DNA from: Trichostrongylus colubriformis
Taxonomy: Eukaryota > Nematoda > Chromadorea > Rhabditida > Trichostrongylidae
Length of the DNA stretch: 64,000 nucleotides
Assembly: GCA_963978905.1 (NCBI GenBank)
Contig: OZ022258.1
Span: forward strand, 59,535,638 to 59,599,637
Direction of reading: 5' to 3'
Positions 1-10,899 of this stretch are shown piece after piece; the stretch's first letter is position 1; every line of letters begins with the position of its first letter. Both the position numbers and the translations under genes were made by a program. The notes beneath the pieces are model-generated. The model did no database searches, was not told where the DNA came from, and saw only the letters and a list, made by a program, of their open reading frames with translations.

Positions 1-425
1 AGTTTTTGTCTATCCTTTACTTCAGCAATCGGTGCGATTTGAAACATAGAAGATGAAATAAAAGAAACCTAAACCTCGATCAGGGCATAAGTGGAGTGCA
101 AGCAGAAGTCTGTCGACGGTTGCGCCGACGTCGCAGAGTATGAAAGCAACCTGCAGCGATGTAAAAATCAGTTTTAGACCAATAACACCCTTGAAGGTGA
201 TGAAAGAGTAATGTAATGTTTTAAGTTCATTCTTTCTATGTTTTAACAGCCCCCCCCCCCCCCCAACTTGATTGTGGGGTCGAAACACAATTGTTGATTG
301 GGTCAGTATCGTAGAGATTTGGTTTGTGCGAACACCTTCTTATGCCCACAAAGTGAGGAATAATTGCCCTCGGCTAGATTCTTTTCATTTCATCGTTGAA
401 TGGTGGAGCTCTCACAGCAGCCAAG

Positions 426-567
426 TTACTGCATTTTCAGCTCATTTTGCCTGAATATGTCATTCACATAATCTACACATTTCTGTTTTTGCTCAGCTGG
501 CAGCTCTTTGGTATACTGATGAACCTTCCTCTCGCTTTGTACCACATCGCCACGTGAGTTTAATATT
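426..567 (-). CDS. Possible 3'-terminal exon of an unrecognised gene
   Basis: On the minus strand an open stretch ends at a TAA whose complement lies at 426-428. It follows a possible splice acceptor (AAG just above 567). The peptide is lysine- and glutamine-rich and helical in character, with KELPAEQKQKCVDYVNDIF near its end. It contains no methionine start, so it would be a last exon. No family is recognised. The coding look of the sequence is the only support: upstream exons were not found between 568 and 1375, and the poly-C run at about 250 lies downstream. It could equally be chance. Confidence 0.25.
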
Positions 568-1375
568 CTTACTTGGTAGTAGATTGGTTTATGCTACTTG
601 GTCGTAGAGAGTGGTTTATGCTGGCACAATCTTAAGAAGTAGGGTGGAACCTCCAAAGTTTATTGCAATTTATGGGAAGCAACGAAGGATTGAACACTCG
701 GAGTGTTACGTATTAATAGATAATAATAGTTGGTGTCTGTTGTTGTAGTATTTGTCGTTGTCCATGCCAAGTGCAAAAGTTCCCCGGCACCTGTGCTCGA
801 GGAGTACAGGTTTTCCAGCATTCGCCCTAATCAGAAAACTGCGGTTTTGATCGCGTGTGAACTTTTTTATATACTGTAACTAAAAGTAATGACGATGATT
901 AGTAAATGTGATGGTGAATCAGGTTCGCTGCGAACACCATAGAGTATTGCCAGGTTTATTACGTGCCGTGATAGATAGGAGACGTGAGTTCTTCGACCCA
1001 ATAGGGGTCAGCCGCCGTCTTCCGGCCGTCGTCCTCCGTTGAATGACTTTCTTCGGCTCCTCGCGTCGCGCACGCTGAAAGCACAACATCAGGCTCGATC
1101 ATTGAACGCTCGTTTCAGTACCACGACAGCTGCTCATACCCTTTGCACTTACACATCCCCTTTTCATTCCAGAAAAAAACGTAGCGACACATCCCATAAC
1201 GTCCTCCCGCCTACCTTGGGCTAATCTGAAGTGTAGCGACGGCTAAGCGTCTATAACAAAGCGAACACTTACTCCATTGCGGTGGAAGGTGTGCGCTTAC
1301 GCTGCTTCCGAGACTAGTGCGTTGTTGGCGCGAGCCCATGCGATGACCGAATTCCAGAAGGGAATCTTAAATAAC
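568..1375. other. Stretch without a supported gene
   Basis: No convincing coding region, RNA or complete repeat was found. A short direct duplication (TTGGT..GTAGA..GGTTTATGCT) lies at about 574-620. A 61-codon plus-strand frame at 1039-1224 begins with an arginine- and serine-rich stretch, but it has no splice or family support. Confidence 0.4.
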
Positions 1376-2285
1376 GACTGCTGATGCCTGCCCCAGGACA
1401 AACTGTCGATGACGGCACCGGGTGAGGGCCACATTCATGCGGCGCGGTCGTTCGAGAATTTGAAGGCGCTGGGATCGTAGTCGGTCTTCGTAGTGAGCAG
1501 GATGACTACGTCCTTTTCCCGTCTCTGGACGGCCTACACCGTGGAAAGATAAATTTCGTGGGCCTGCGAGGAGTCGGTCAGCCGTCAATGTTGCTCCTTA
1601 TAAAAAGTAATTATGCAATGGCTGAAAGGGGAAATCCCGCGTCCTAGTAGACGGCCCACCAGGGTCATACAAACGCCGTCCCTCATGTCGTTAAAGTGGG
1701 AATGGCCCTGGGCTTTCTGCGACGAGCCGGCCACGGCCACAAAGAGGAATGGCGGCTGTTCGTCAAGGAACCGCATGATGTCCAATAACAGGCGGCGTTG
1801 CTCACTCCGTGTGCTACTACGAAGGGTCCCCCCCATACGCCAGATGGTTGGGCAGCCCGTGGAGATTGGGGTGGGCGCGGAAGACGCACGAGCGGAGCCA
1901 TGGGGACGGCTCGTGCTCCCAATAAGACGTCCATCATGCTGCGAGCCCCAAACTTGAGCGGGTTGGAGTGGCAGGAACAGCGCGCATAAGGCTCAAACTG
2001 ATGCACGTCGCAGATGTAGATGTGCCGACAGGTGGGAAGGCGACTCGCTATCGCGACAAAGACTGGTTCTGGAATTTGCGAAGCTCCGTCGCAAATCAAA
2101 AGGAGCGTCAATTGGGTTACAGTGTCGACTATCAGCTGAAGGAAGGCGAAAGCTCCCATTAGCCACACGCCCACGGGTCGATGGCGGGTCCCTCCTGCTT
2201 CGGTGTTCATGTCAGTGGGAATGAACTTCATGCGCAGCTGGTACGCGGTCAGACTGGGGATGATCGTCGTCACACGGTGGGTCTC
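1376..2285 (-). pseudogene. Degenerate superfamily 1 (UPF1/DNA2-type) helicase fragment
   Basis: Three minus-strand frames together carry the C-terminal half of an SF1 helicase. The Walker B region reads LLICDGASQIPEP (about 2100-2140), where families of this type have DEASQ, so the catalytic glutamate is glycine. Downstream come RSMMDVLL and RRLLLDIMRF. Motif V is seen as VQRREKDVVILLTT (about 1490-1540) and motif VI as MNVALTRCRHRQFVLG (about 1390-1440). Moving between these pieces needs at least two frame changes, and the N-terminal Walker A half is missing. UPF1-like helicases use ATP to unwind or translocate on RNA or DNA, but this copy cannot encode a working enzyme. It is cut at about 2285, where the Penelope-like element begins. 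No continuation was recognised on the far side of that element. Confidence 0.72.
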
Positions 2286-2652
2286 TTTGTATGCTTGGAG
2301 GTTGTTGACAATTCTTTATCGGCTGACGTTTCGGCGAGTTCGCCTTCTTTGGAGCCTAAAAGAGGGAAAAAGTCAAGCACTTACCCGCCCAAATATCTCA
2401 GGCATACCTTTCTAGAAATTCTAATTCTCTTTAGAACACCCGCAAATACTAGCCAAAAACACCGTACCTTCATCAATCCACAAGATCGACTGCCACCGAC
2501 AGGAATACCGGAATAAATGAGGTCAGAGTCCCTTTTGAAAAGCTAATCTTGCATAAGAGGCGAGTTCCCTCGTGATTGCCAGGCATTCTCCCCTGCGGTT
2601 AATTTTTTATCCTTGAACTGGATCCATAGTGCCTCAAGAGTTTTGCGCGCCA

Positions 2653-3040
2653 TTACTTCAGATTCGTGCGCCAATATCTCAACCGTGACCTCAAAGTCCT
2701 CGCCATTGTGGGATTCTTGCCTGTGGCAACTAAAGGGGTCGATATGCGTGACCTGGCCTTACCATCTAAATGCTCCTTAATGCGCACATTGAGGGGTCTT
2801 CCTGTCTCTCCAATGTAATCATCTCCACATTTCCGGCAGGAGATTGGATAGACTACCCCTGTGACAGTACAATCTCCTTCCCTGCCAGCAGGACATATCA
2901 TACAATTGGATGAGACGCAGATTCGGTCATACAGACGGTTTCGAACCAGGCATTTCTTTAGGTTGTCTGGAGGTATCGCCACAATTCCAACCATGCTTTC
3001 TAGACCCGATCTCCTCAGACACTTCTTTATGGAAGTAGTT
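2653..3040 (-). pseudogene. Inverted copy of the GIY-YIG endonuclease domain
   Basis: The minus-strand frame begins MVGIVAIPPDNLKKCLVRN and contains the GIY-YIG core: CRKCGDDYIGETGR followed by LNVRIKEH. This is the better preserved copy of the domain, with the paired cysteines (CMIC and CRKC) of Penelope-type endonucleases. It stops at 2653 where the frame ends, and the nucleotide similarity to the plus copy carries on to about 2283. There is no RT on this side, so it is a tail-only duplicate. Confidence 0.75.
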
Positions 3041-3099
3041 GTGTTAAAATAATGTTAAGGAACCACGCAATCCTATCAGTAGGATCCTCTACACAACTA

Positions 3100-3715
3100 A
3101 CAATGGGCCTTACCTTAATCGACGAGGCATTGACTGAAGTCACAGTATTTCGCACAGACCAGGGGCTTAACAATGAGGCAGCGGCTAGCACCCATTTTAG
3201 CCATTGCTTCCATGGCTAAAATAGAAAATCCCGTGCAAGAAAGGCTCCCATTACTCTACTGTCGTTACATCAACGATTGTTTCGTAATTTGCTCCACACA
3301 AGATTAAATGGACAAGTGCTTCGAAAACGCGCGAAAAGCCCTCAAATATCTGATTTCCATTCCTCGACGTCCAAGTCAGGTTCGATAGGGGTACCTATGT
3401 CACTAAATGGTATAAGAAGCCCAGCAGCAAAGACATCATCATCTACTATCGCTCAGCGCATCCGTTTCAGACAAAACGAGCGGTCGTCAGAAACATGGTT
3501 CGAACTGCTGCAAGCGTCTGCACGGGAGTGGATGAAGAGAAGGAATCCGTGGCTAAGGCCAAAGAAATTGCTGCATTGAATGGCTACGACCTCCAGTCAC
3601 CAAGGCATAGAACCAGAACAAGTGCCCTACACCGAAGAACTATTGATGGTTCTCTTGCCGGGAAAATCCCCGTCCTACCACCCTTTATCTCCGACGAAAT
3701 TAATACTTCCATAAG
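3100..3715 (+). pseudogene. Penelope-type reverse transcriptase, C-terminal part
   Basis: The plus-strand frame from about 3170 shows a motif B-like region (RQRLAPILAIASMAKIE) and the catalytic motif as CRYINDCFVIC at about 3265-3297. The first catalytic aspartate of YIDD is replaced by asparagine. An in-frame TAA follows ten codons later. Beyond another frame change the thumb-side region is seen as a KPSSKDIIIYYRSAHPF-like stretch followed by KRAVVRNM (about 3415-3500). The palm N-terminal half is absent. The enzyme would copy RNA by target-primed synthesis, but the lost aspartate and stop codons show it is inactive. Confidence 0.7.
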
Positions 3716-3719
3716 GAAG

Positions 3720-4211
3720 TTATGAGGAGATCGGGTCTAGAAAGCATGGTTGGAATTGTGGCGATACCTCCAGACAACCTAAAGAAACTCCTGGTTCGAA
3801 ACGTTTGTATGACCGAATCTGCGTCTCATCCAATTGTATGATATGTCTTGCTGGCAGGGAAGGGATTGTACTGTCACAGGGGTAATCTACCACATTTCCG
3901 GCAGGAAATGTGGTGATGATTACGTTGGAGAGACAGGAAGACTCCTCAATGTGCACATTAAGGAGCATTTAGATGGTAAGGCCAGGTCACGCATATCGAC
4001 CCCTTTAGCTGCCACAGGCAAGAATCCCACAATGGCGAGGACTTTGAGGTCACGGTTGAGATATTGGCGCTCTCAAGTAATGGCGCGCAAAACTCTTGAG
4101 GCACTGTGGATCCAGTTCAAGGATCCAAAAATTAAGCGCAGGGGAGAATGCCTGGCAATCACGAGGGAACTCGCCTCTTATGCAAGATTAGCTTTTCAAA
4201 AGGGACTCTGA
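3720..4211 (+). pseudogene. Penelope-type GIY-YIG endonuclease
   Basis: This continues the RT polyprotein after a frame break near 3722. The GIY-YIG core reads GRKCGDDYVGETGRLLNVHI, and the following helix has EHLDGKARS. The C-terminal part (about 3990-4211) is basic and ends QKGL before a stop at 4209-4211. In this family the domain nicks target DNA to prime reverse transcription. One of the paired cysteines seen in the inverted copy is glycine here. Confidence 0.72.
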
Positions 4212-4452
4212 CCTCATTTATTCCGGTATTCCTGTCGGTGGCAGTCGATCTTGTGGACTGATGAAGGTACGGTGTTTTTGGCTAGTATTTGCGGGTGTTC
4301 TAAAGAGAAATAGAATTTCTAGAAAGGTATGCCTGAGATATTTGGTCGGGTAAGTCATGACTTGACTTTTCCCTCTTTTAGGCTCCGAAGAAGGCGAACT
4401 CGCTGAAACGTCTGCCGATAAAAAATTGTCAACAACCTCCAAGCAGTTGAAC

Positions 4453-5117
4453 ACTAAATACTACATTAAAGCAATGCCGAGGTTCATAGAGAGTCGAACA
4501 TGAGGTCTCTTTATCGTCGTCAATTGACTCGAAAGCGACCAAAGCTGAGACGCTGCGTTGAAGATCCAGCCCATCCTGGACAGTGCTTCAGGGCGATCCA
4601 GGTAAAAGTTGTCAAAGGATCCGTGGCGATCCGTGAACCACTGAACTTCGCTTCAGTCGATCTCGGGAACCCCCATCGGAACGATGGTCTCGCCGGGATT
4701 CACCATAAGAAAAAGCTTCACTATTCGACTCAGCGCATTGCGCGCTACCTGGGACGCCGGTGGCTTTAGGTAGCGGACAGCCGAGGAACTATTACGACGG
4801 CTAAGAGAGAATTCCGTTGGCCACTCGAAGCGACAAAGCGAACACGCGATTGTAACGGCTTCCGGGTTCCTTCGGTGGCCATACGGAAGTTGTTGACAAA
4901 CTGCCCGCAACGAGTGACGAACAGTACCATGCTCGGCTCAGTCTATACGGGCGGCGTGACGAACGCGAAACGGGCGAGGCGGAAGAAGAACTTCTCCTTT
5001 GAGCATTTCCTGTTCTTTGTTACTCTTAGATCGCACAGCTCTCAGATGACGTCAGGCGCTCCCAAATCGGTACGTGAGAAGGAACCTAAATACGAATTGT
5101 AGCACACATGGGTCTTT
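4453..5117. other. Unassigned stretch with one minus-strand frame
   Basis: A minus-strand frame at 4653-4910 runs on after one stop into GSFDNFYLDRPEALSRMGW (about 4560-4620). It looks like old coding sequence, but I could not place it in a family. Nothing else is supported. Confidence 0.3.
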
Positions 5118-5120
5118 TTA

Positions 5121-5664
5121 GGCCGTGTTCATACTTTGCGCAACCAACGCCGGCACCGGCGGCGACGGCGTCAAAATCATTTGCTTGCTGCCGGCGACGG
5201 CGTCAATCTGATAGCGCGCTCTAGTTACACCTATAATACAGTATGATGATGTGGCGAAAGCCGGCGAATTTGAAACTTGCCGTAGTGCCAAAAGGAATAG
5301 GGTGTCAAAAGGTATTGTGCCGGAACATTTCACCATAGATCACAAATCTTGAACCAACCTGATGTGATCTGAAAACTCGTCGATCCAATCGATTCAGTAC
5401 AGTGCTACTTGTTCTCACTCTGGAAGAAGCTATACATTTTCAATATATTTGTTAGAACTGAGGCCTCTTGACACCACGCTAAGACTCGAATTCGCCGGTT
5501 CTCTCCACGATCATTATACCGTATTATTGGTCGTTGTAACTGGAGTTATCAGATTGACGCCGTCGTCGTCGGCAAGCAAATGAATTTGAGGCCGGCGTCA
5601 AGCACAATGTTTTAACTCCGTCGCCGCCTGTGCGGCATCGGTTACGCAAAGTATGAACGCGGCC
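5121..5664. mobile_element. GC-rich MITE with TTA/TAA flanks, copy 1
   Basis: Terminal inverted repeats begin GGCCGTGTTCATACTTTGCG on the left and end CGCAAAGTATGAACGCGGCC on the right. They continue inward as CCGGCG-rich repeats for about 50 bases. Flanks are TTA (5118-5120) and TAA (5665-5667). No transposase is encoded. A second copy lies at 37080-37473, where a perfect TAA duplication is present. A 3-bp TWA duplication fits the PIF/Harbinger superfamily. Confidence 0.7.
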
Positions 5665-5667
5665 TAA

Positions 5668-6969
5668 GGTACTGCATAAGCTAACTGGGCTGAGTCCTCA
5701 CAAGCATAACTAGAAGTGATTTTGGTCTGTGATGAAATCGGTGTTGCTATTTTGTTAATGATATTCCAGGTAGTTTCAGGTACATGCGTCGTCCAGTGAT
5801 GTCTGGGCCAGGAATCTACGACCCTACAACCATTTTGCACAGTAGCCATTTGAGCGCTGCACTACGTGCGAGCTGGGCTAAGCTGGCGTTCTATCTCCTA
5901 TCTTTTTTCTACTACTTATACGCGTGAGTTCACTGTGATAATGGGTTTCGTCTGCAGAACCATGATACTCTACGGTGCTCCATTAGAAACCATCCTATAC
6001 TGTTTAAGTTTATTTACAGTCTCATATACACCCTGGTGACATCGAGCAGTTAGACTAACATGGAAGATCCAAAGCGTCACTTATCCGGTACCACTCAACC
6101 TTTGCCCAGATGAGCGATCTAGTATATGTTGTGTTTCATTTATACTTAGAAACTATGCGTTTGACTTTACGATTGGAGCTGCTAACGCATACAGAGAAAT
6201 TTCAGTTCGGTAATACTTGATCTGTATTCGTCGCTGTTTTCATAAATGTTACCTTTGTCTGTAGGATTCATGATTGGGAAATCCTTGGTTGCAATGCCCA
6301 GCGTATTTCAAAGTGACAGTGGATATGCTGGTAGGAATCGGTGTCGTGTCCTTGAATCAATAGAAGAACAATTCCATGCGTAAAAGCAGGTGGGGCATTT
6401 CTTGAGAAGTGGCAGTTCTGCATGAGCGTACTTTATGCCGCAAAAAAAAAACCGTTGATCTTGTCGCAGTAACCCAAGAGTTTTTGAGAAGCGAAAAGAT
6501 CGCTCATTCCACTCTGAGCTTAGTAGGAAGCTTTGCTTCTTCGTAACAGTGTACGACAAGACAGATTTTGCAGGCCGTAAATTTGATGCCACCGTAACCT
6601 GTTCAGAGGACGCAACGCGTAGTTCCAGTACGATCACAGCCCCCCCCCCCCCCCTCCCTCCCTCCCTCCTTTCCCTTTCAACATCTACATAAAGTCCGCA
6701 GGACAAGTAACTATTGCCGATTGCGTAATCACTAAGTATTTTATTATTGTAATTTTTGATATGTTCATTCAAATTCAAACATATCTTTCGCGAAGTGGAG
6801 TCAGTTGGTGGCACATTCTGCTTATCATCCAGCACAGGACCATTGCCGCCTTCTTCAAGTACGACCACCCCATCACGAATTCCAAATGCAACCCCCCTTC
6901 GCGAAATCCTCGACTGCCGGTGTACTCTGCATGTATGACCTTCAACCCTTCTCCTCTGGGTTGTTATTG
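5668..6969. other. No supported gene; C-rich low-complexity tract
   Basis: The region contains a poly-C then (CCCT)n tract at about 6640-6672. A 186-codon minus frame at 6308-6868 crosses this tract and has no recognisable domain. I see no splice-supported exons. Confidence 0.4.
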
Positions 6970-8106
6970 AGTTGTCCGGAAATTCTCAGCATTTTGTGTA
7001 ACTATTTTTTGTACATCCACTGCTGATTAGAAACTCATTCCCCTTTACGTCTCAGTAGTACATCCTAAAGAGAATTTTCTGCCCTGTCTGAAGTACAACT
7101 GCCGTTTCACCATTGCTTATGAACCTCCATTTCACAAAATTTTTTGAAGCATGTCAAAAGAGCTACTTCGGACGATATTTTCTTCAGCTGCAGATTGGGT
7201 CAATTCGCAGTCGAGAAAGCTCTACAAATTAACCAGCTGTGGGGGCCCAGTAGTGGTGGAGAAAGCAGCGTGCGACAATGGTCCAACGAATTCCGTTTTG
7301 GAGATCTCAGCTTTGAATATAACCTCGTGGCGGTCGGCCTAGACCAATACCCTGACGAAGATCTGAAGCGTTTGTGGAGGCTGACCCATCCAGTTCGAGA
7401 GATTGCAGAAAAGCTGCTTTTGCGCTACAGAAACCACCTGTTTTCCGACTGAATTATTACCTGTGATGAAAAGTGGATCATGTATGATGCAGGAGACGTA
7501 CCGGACAGTGGTTGGATGCCGACGAACAATCGAGGCAGTTTCCGAAGCCTGGTCCTTAAAAGACCATGGTCACAGTGCGGTGGTCATCGGCTGGTGTGAT
7601 CCACCTCTTGTCATCAAGCCAAACCATCACAACAGGGCCCTACTGTGGAGAAATCGACGAAATGTACCGAAAATTGCGTTAGCTGCAGCCAGCATTTGTC
7701 ATCAGAAAGGGGTCCGATTCTTTTGCAGGAACATGCCCACCTACAAGTTCCACAAATCACATCCATAAATTGAACGAATTGGACGTTGAGGTTCTACCTC
7801 ACCCGCCATATTCTCCAGACCTTTTCAACGACCGACCACCACCTTTTCAAACATTTTCAGAAATTTCTTGCTGTAAAATACTTCATCAATCGGGCCAGGC
7901 GAAAAAAACCTTCGTGGATTTCGTGGATTCTGTGTTTTCTAGACCACTCAGTTTTTTCTTTGATGGGATTTATTAACTGATGTCACATAGGCAAAAGTAT
8001 GCTGACTCGAATGGTGCTTATTTCGATTGAATCCAATGAGTATTAAGAAAGTTATGGTGGTTTAAAGTGAAACACTCAAAACGCTGAGAACTTTTTTAAA
8101 CAACCC
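6970..8106 (+). pseudogene. Mariner transposase relic in a near full-length element
   Basis: The element is bounded by imperfect inverted repeats: GTTGTCCGGAAATTCTCAGC at 6971 and AACGCTGAGAAC..ACAACCC ending at about 8106. In the plus strand, after frame changes, the DNA-binding half shows a VRQWSNEFRFGDLS-type helix (about 7270-7310). The first catalytic region reads ITCDEKWIMYD (about 7453-7485), and the last block is LPHPPYSPDLF (about 7795-7830). The usual serine-threonine-aspartate after PDL is disrupted. At least four frame breaks make it inactive. It is the left part of a composite shared with 37.7-40.3 kb. Confidence 0.83.
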
Positions 8107-9268
8107 AATTATGTTGATTTTACTGAGAGTTCGGTCTCTGTTTTTTGACCGTAGACAGACTGTTTTTTCCTTAATGAATCACGCTGACTGGGTGGAAATA
8201 ACAGAAATACTGGAACCTGAAGAAGGAATGGGGAAAGCATGGAGGGCCTCTTTTGGGAGGGTCGTATTTCTGTAAATTTTCCTCGACGCCGCGCTTGACC
8301 CAGGCCGAGGATAATTTTAGAGACTGTGACTGTCGCTCGAAAAAAAGACTGATTCTTGTGAAGAAGACAGGAAGTGTGTGCCAACGAGGGTGCACGGCTG
8401 CTAAAGTAAAGCCATCGGGACTGCCATGGACCATCTATAGGAATTGTCTATTTTGATAAAATCCGAAAACAGGCAATATAACCACAGTGAAGGGTTGGCG
8501 CCCACTACTGCGCAATGCAGTGTGGAATGATATTAAATATTCGATCTTTGCAGAAGCTACTGGCGCTCTTATGGGCGGAGCATGCGCTGAAATAATTGGC
8601 ACTCAAACCGATAATTTCCAATTTACTTACGTAAAGGGCTTAGACGTGGGGAAAATGGTTTAGGGCTGGTTCTGAAGGAAAAATCCGTAATCGGCAGGGC
8701 TACCCTTGATGGACGGTGCTTGAAGTAAAAGTGCAAACTTGGGTCCCGGTACAGCCTAGAGATAAGTAGGTTATACTGTAGGAAATGGTCATCTATACCC
8801 GTCCCAAGATCTCAAAGAGGTGATAGAGAGACATAGAAGATGGTCACATATGCGCTGACGTTAACGAGGACTCATCGTCATCCGCTATCGCTCCTTATTG
8901 TCTTATTGGATAGAAATAAAGAGCTACAGAAGGCGATGACGGGTAGTTAGGTAAGCTGAACAAGGAGTTATTGGAGAGTTGAAGACGGTGGTAGGAGTAA
9001 TGTGTGCAGTGAGGGCTCTTAATGAGTCACCCAGACGAAAGTCAGGGTCTAAGAAATTATGCGGCAAAATTCACGGTGAAGGGAGCACCTGAGCTTTGAA
9101 AAAGACACTTTTTTCGAAAGCTGCCCACCATTATGACGTGGCTCGTTCTTTTTTACGAGCCCTTCCCCCCATCCCGAATCCAGGTTGGGAAGGATGAACT
9201 GTTTTTCGTATTTTTCGACCTTTCTGCTCCATTTTTTCTTCACTTCTGTACTACTCATCACGTCGACT
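8107..9268 (+). repeat. Dispersed repeat R1, copy 1
   Basis: About 1.16 kb directly downstream of the mariner relic. The same sequence, inverted, occupies 37705-39589, apart from a solo LTR inserted there. A partial third copy lies at 54955-55450. Shared landmarks include the CTACTGCGCAATGCAGTGTG palindrome-like core (about 8500) and a CGTCGACTTT end. One minus frame (9049-9324) is conserved between copies 1 and 2 but has no recognisable domain. I treat R1 as non-coding. Confidence 0.75.
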
Positions 9269-9607
9269 TTGGCAAAACTCACGATGAAGGGGCACCCGAG
9301 CTCTGAAGGATAGCTTCTTTCCAAAAGCTGCCAACCATTTTAACGTGGCTCGTTCTTTTTTTTTCGTGGCTCCCCCCCCCCCCCACCTTCCCGATTGAGC
9401 GTTGTACTGTTCCTCGTTTTTTTTTACCGTTCTGTTCCATTTTTCTTCACTTCTGTATTGCTAGGCACTTCGGCTTGTTTTCATATCCGGCCCCAACAGT
9501 CACTACTACTGCTTCTGAAAGGGGTCTGTCTTCAGTGGGTGAGGTGATAAGTAGGTTCGGTATCTCTTAGTCTCAGCGAAAACCGATGAAGGTTGGTGGT
9601 CTAACTA

Positions 9608-10887
9608 TTAGGTTGTCCCAAAAGTCTTGTAGGATTTTTCTAAAAAAATCAATAACTCTTGTTTACTTCGAGGCAGGTCTAGGCGGTTCAGGAATATGGT
9701 AGAACGTTCTCTGAGCTTTCTAGTAAAATATACATTGACCCACCAGATTCCGTGGAAAGAGCTACAATGCTCGTATTCGATATCCACCCAACACGCGGTG
9801 GTAGTAGTACTATCTTCTCTGACGAGAGTAGTGACTACTCATCTACTATAAGTGGTCTTGGGGGAGCAAAGCGACAGAAGCTTGCGACTCCATCAACGCT
9901 GCATTGGGCAAGGGGTGGTGAGCTACAAGACCGTGCGCCGCTGGCTCATCAGCTTCAGCAACGGCGAGATTGACATGGAAGACAAGCCACCCACGGGACG
10001 CCCACACGTATTCGACGACGAGACGCTGCTCTCCACCGCTCGCGCCGATCCTGAAACCACCATGCGCGAGCTGGCGGAGAGGAATGGACAAGCCCCCATA
10101 ACCGCAAATCTTTGCCTCCACGAGCCCGGTTATCGGAAGGTGCTGTCGAGATGGACCTCATGCCCTGACGGATGCTCACGAAAGTGCCCGTGTGAGCATC
10201 TGTCAATTGCTGCTGCTCCGCCCGCATCGCAACGACTTTCTCGTCTATCTGGCTAAAAGCTGGGACATGTACGACACAAAGGCAACCCGCGCCTCTTGGC
10301 TGCTACGTGACGCCGAGCCGTCAACGCAGTTCATGTTCGACCTCCATCCGAAGAAGATTCTACTCTGCTGCTTCTGGACGAGGAAGGAACGCTTTCCTAA
10401 GAGGTGCTGGCACAAGGCGAGACAGTCCCCGCTTCCGTATACATCCACCAGCTCCAGAGGATCGCCATCGCTATTCGAGAAAAGCGCCTGAGAAGGTCCG
10501 CGGTCACCCTCCTTCATGACAACGCCCGCTCCCATTTCGCGAAAAATACCCAGGGCAAGCTACACGAGCTCGGCTGGGATAAGCTGCCCCACCCGCCATA
10601 CTCTCCAGACATTGTCCCTTCTGACTATCACCTTACCCATCCTCTTGAATCTTTCCTGGCCAAGAGAAAATTCGCTGATTATGACATGCTTGCAAAGGCG
10701 ATCACTGACATCTTCGACTCTCAGAACCCAGAGTTCTGGGAGGAAGGAATCAACGATTTACCTATGAGGGGGCAGAGTGTTGTCGATAACAATGGTGAAT
10801 ACGTTGTTGCCTAATTGTTGTTTGTTGGAAAAAAATGATAAAAAGTGATGATCGAAAAAATCCTACAAGACTTTCGAGACAACCTAA
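9608..10887 (+). mobile_element. Complete mariner element with TA duplication
   Basis: The 1280-bp element starts TTAGGTTGTCCCAAAAGTCT at 9608 and ends AGACTTTCGAGACAACCTAA at 10887. It is flanked by TA on both sides (9606-9607 and 10888-10889). The inverted repeats extend about 30 bases. Size, ends and target site are those of the mariner family. It encodes the broken transposase described next. Confidence 0.92.
9752..10814 (+). pseudogene. Mariner transposase (D,D34D type), frameshifted
   Basis: The N-terminal helix-turn-helix part is at about 9920-10080: YKTVRRWLISFSNGEIDMED, then GRPHVFDDETLL. The middle part lies in another frame (10192-10390), where the first catalytic block appears as LAKSWDMYD in place of a DEKW-type motif, so the first aspartate is gone. 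The C-terminal part (10404-10814) has LLHDNARSHFAK and PHPPYSPDIVPSDYHL. There are 34 residues between the second and third aspartates, as in mariner. The frame then runs to a stop at 10812-10814. Two or more frameshifts plus the lost aspartate indicate a dead copy. Confidence 0.88.
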
Positions 10888-10899
10888 TATAATTATTTG

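Larger units (their letters stand above)
2283..4452 (+). mobile_element. Penelope-like retroelement with inverted tail copy
   Basis: The plus strand carries the end of a reverse transcriptase (about 3160-3700), then a GIY-YIG endonuclease (3720-4211), then a 3' tail to about 4452. This is the domain order of Penelope-like elements. The endonuclease plus tail (about 3705-4452) is present a second time in reverse orientation at about 2283-3040, with high similarity throughout. Terminal repeats in inverted orientation are a known feature of Penelope elements. Both copies contain stops or frameshifts and the RT is 5'-truncated, so the element is dead. The left edge abuts the helicase fragment. 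Confidence 0.75.

Noticed and set aside
6308..6868. 186-codon minus-strand open frame
   Set aside because: It crosses the poly-C/(CCCT)n tract, has no domain, no splice context and an implausible composition.
9049..9324. 91-codon minus frame conserved in R1 copy 2 (37716-37937)
   Set aside because: Conservation is explained by the duplication of R1 itself. The two copies end differently and there is no domain. It was kept only as a remark.
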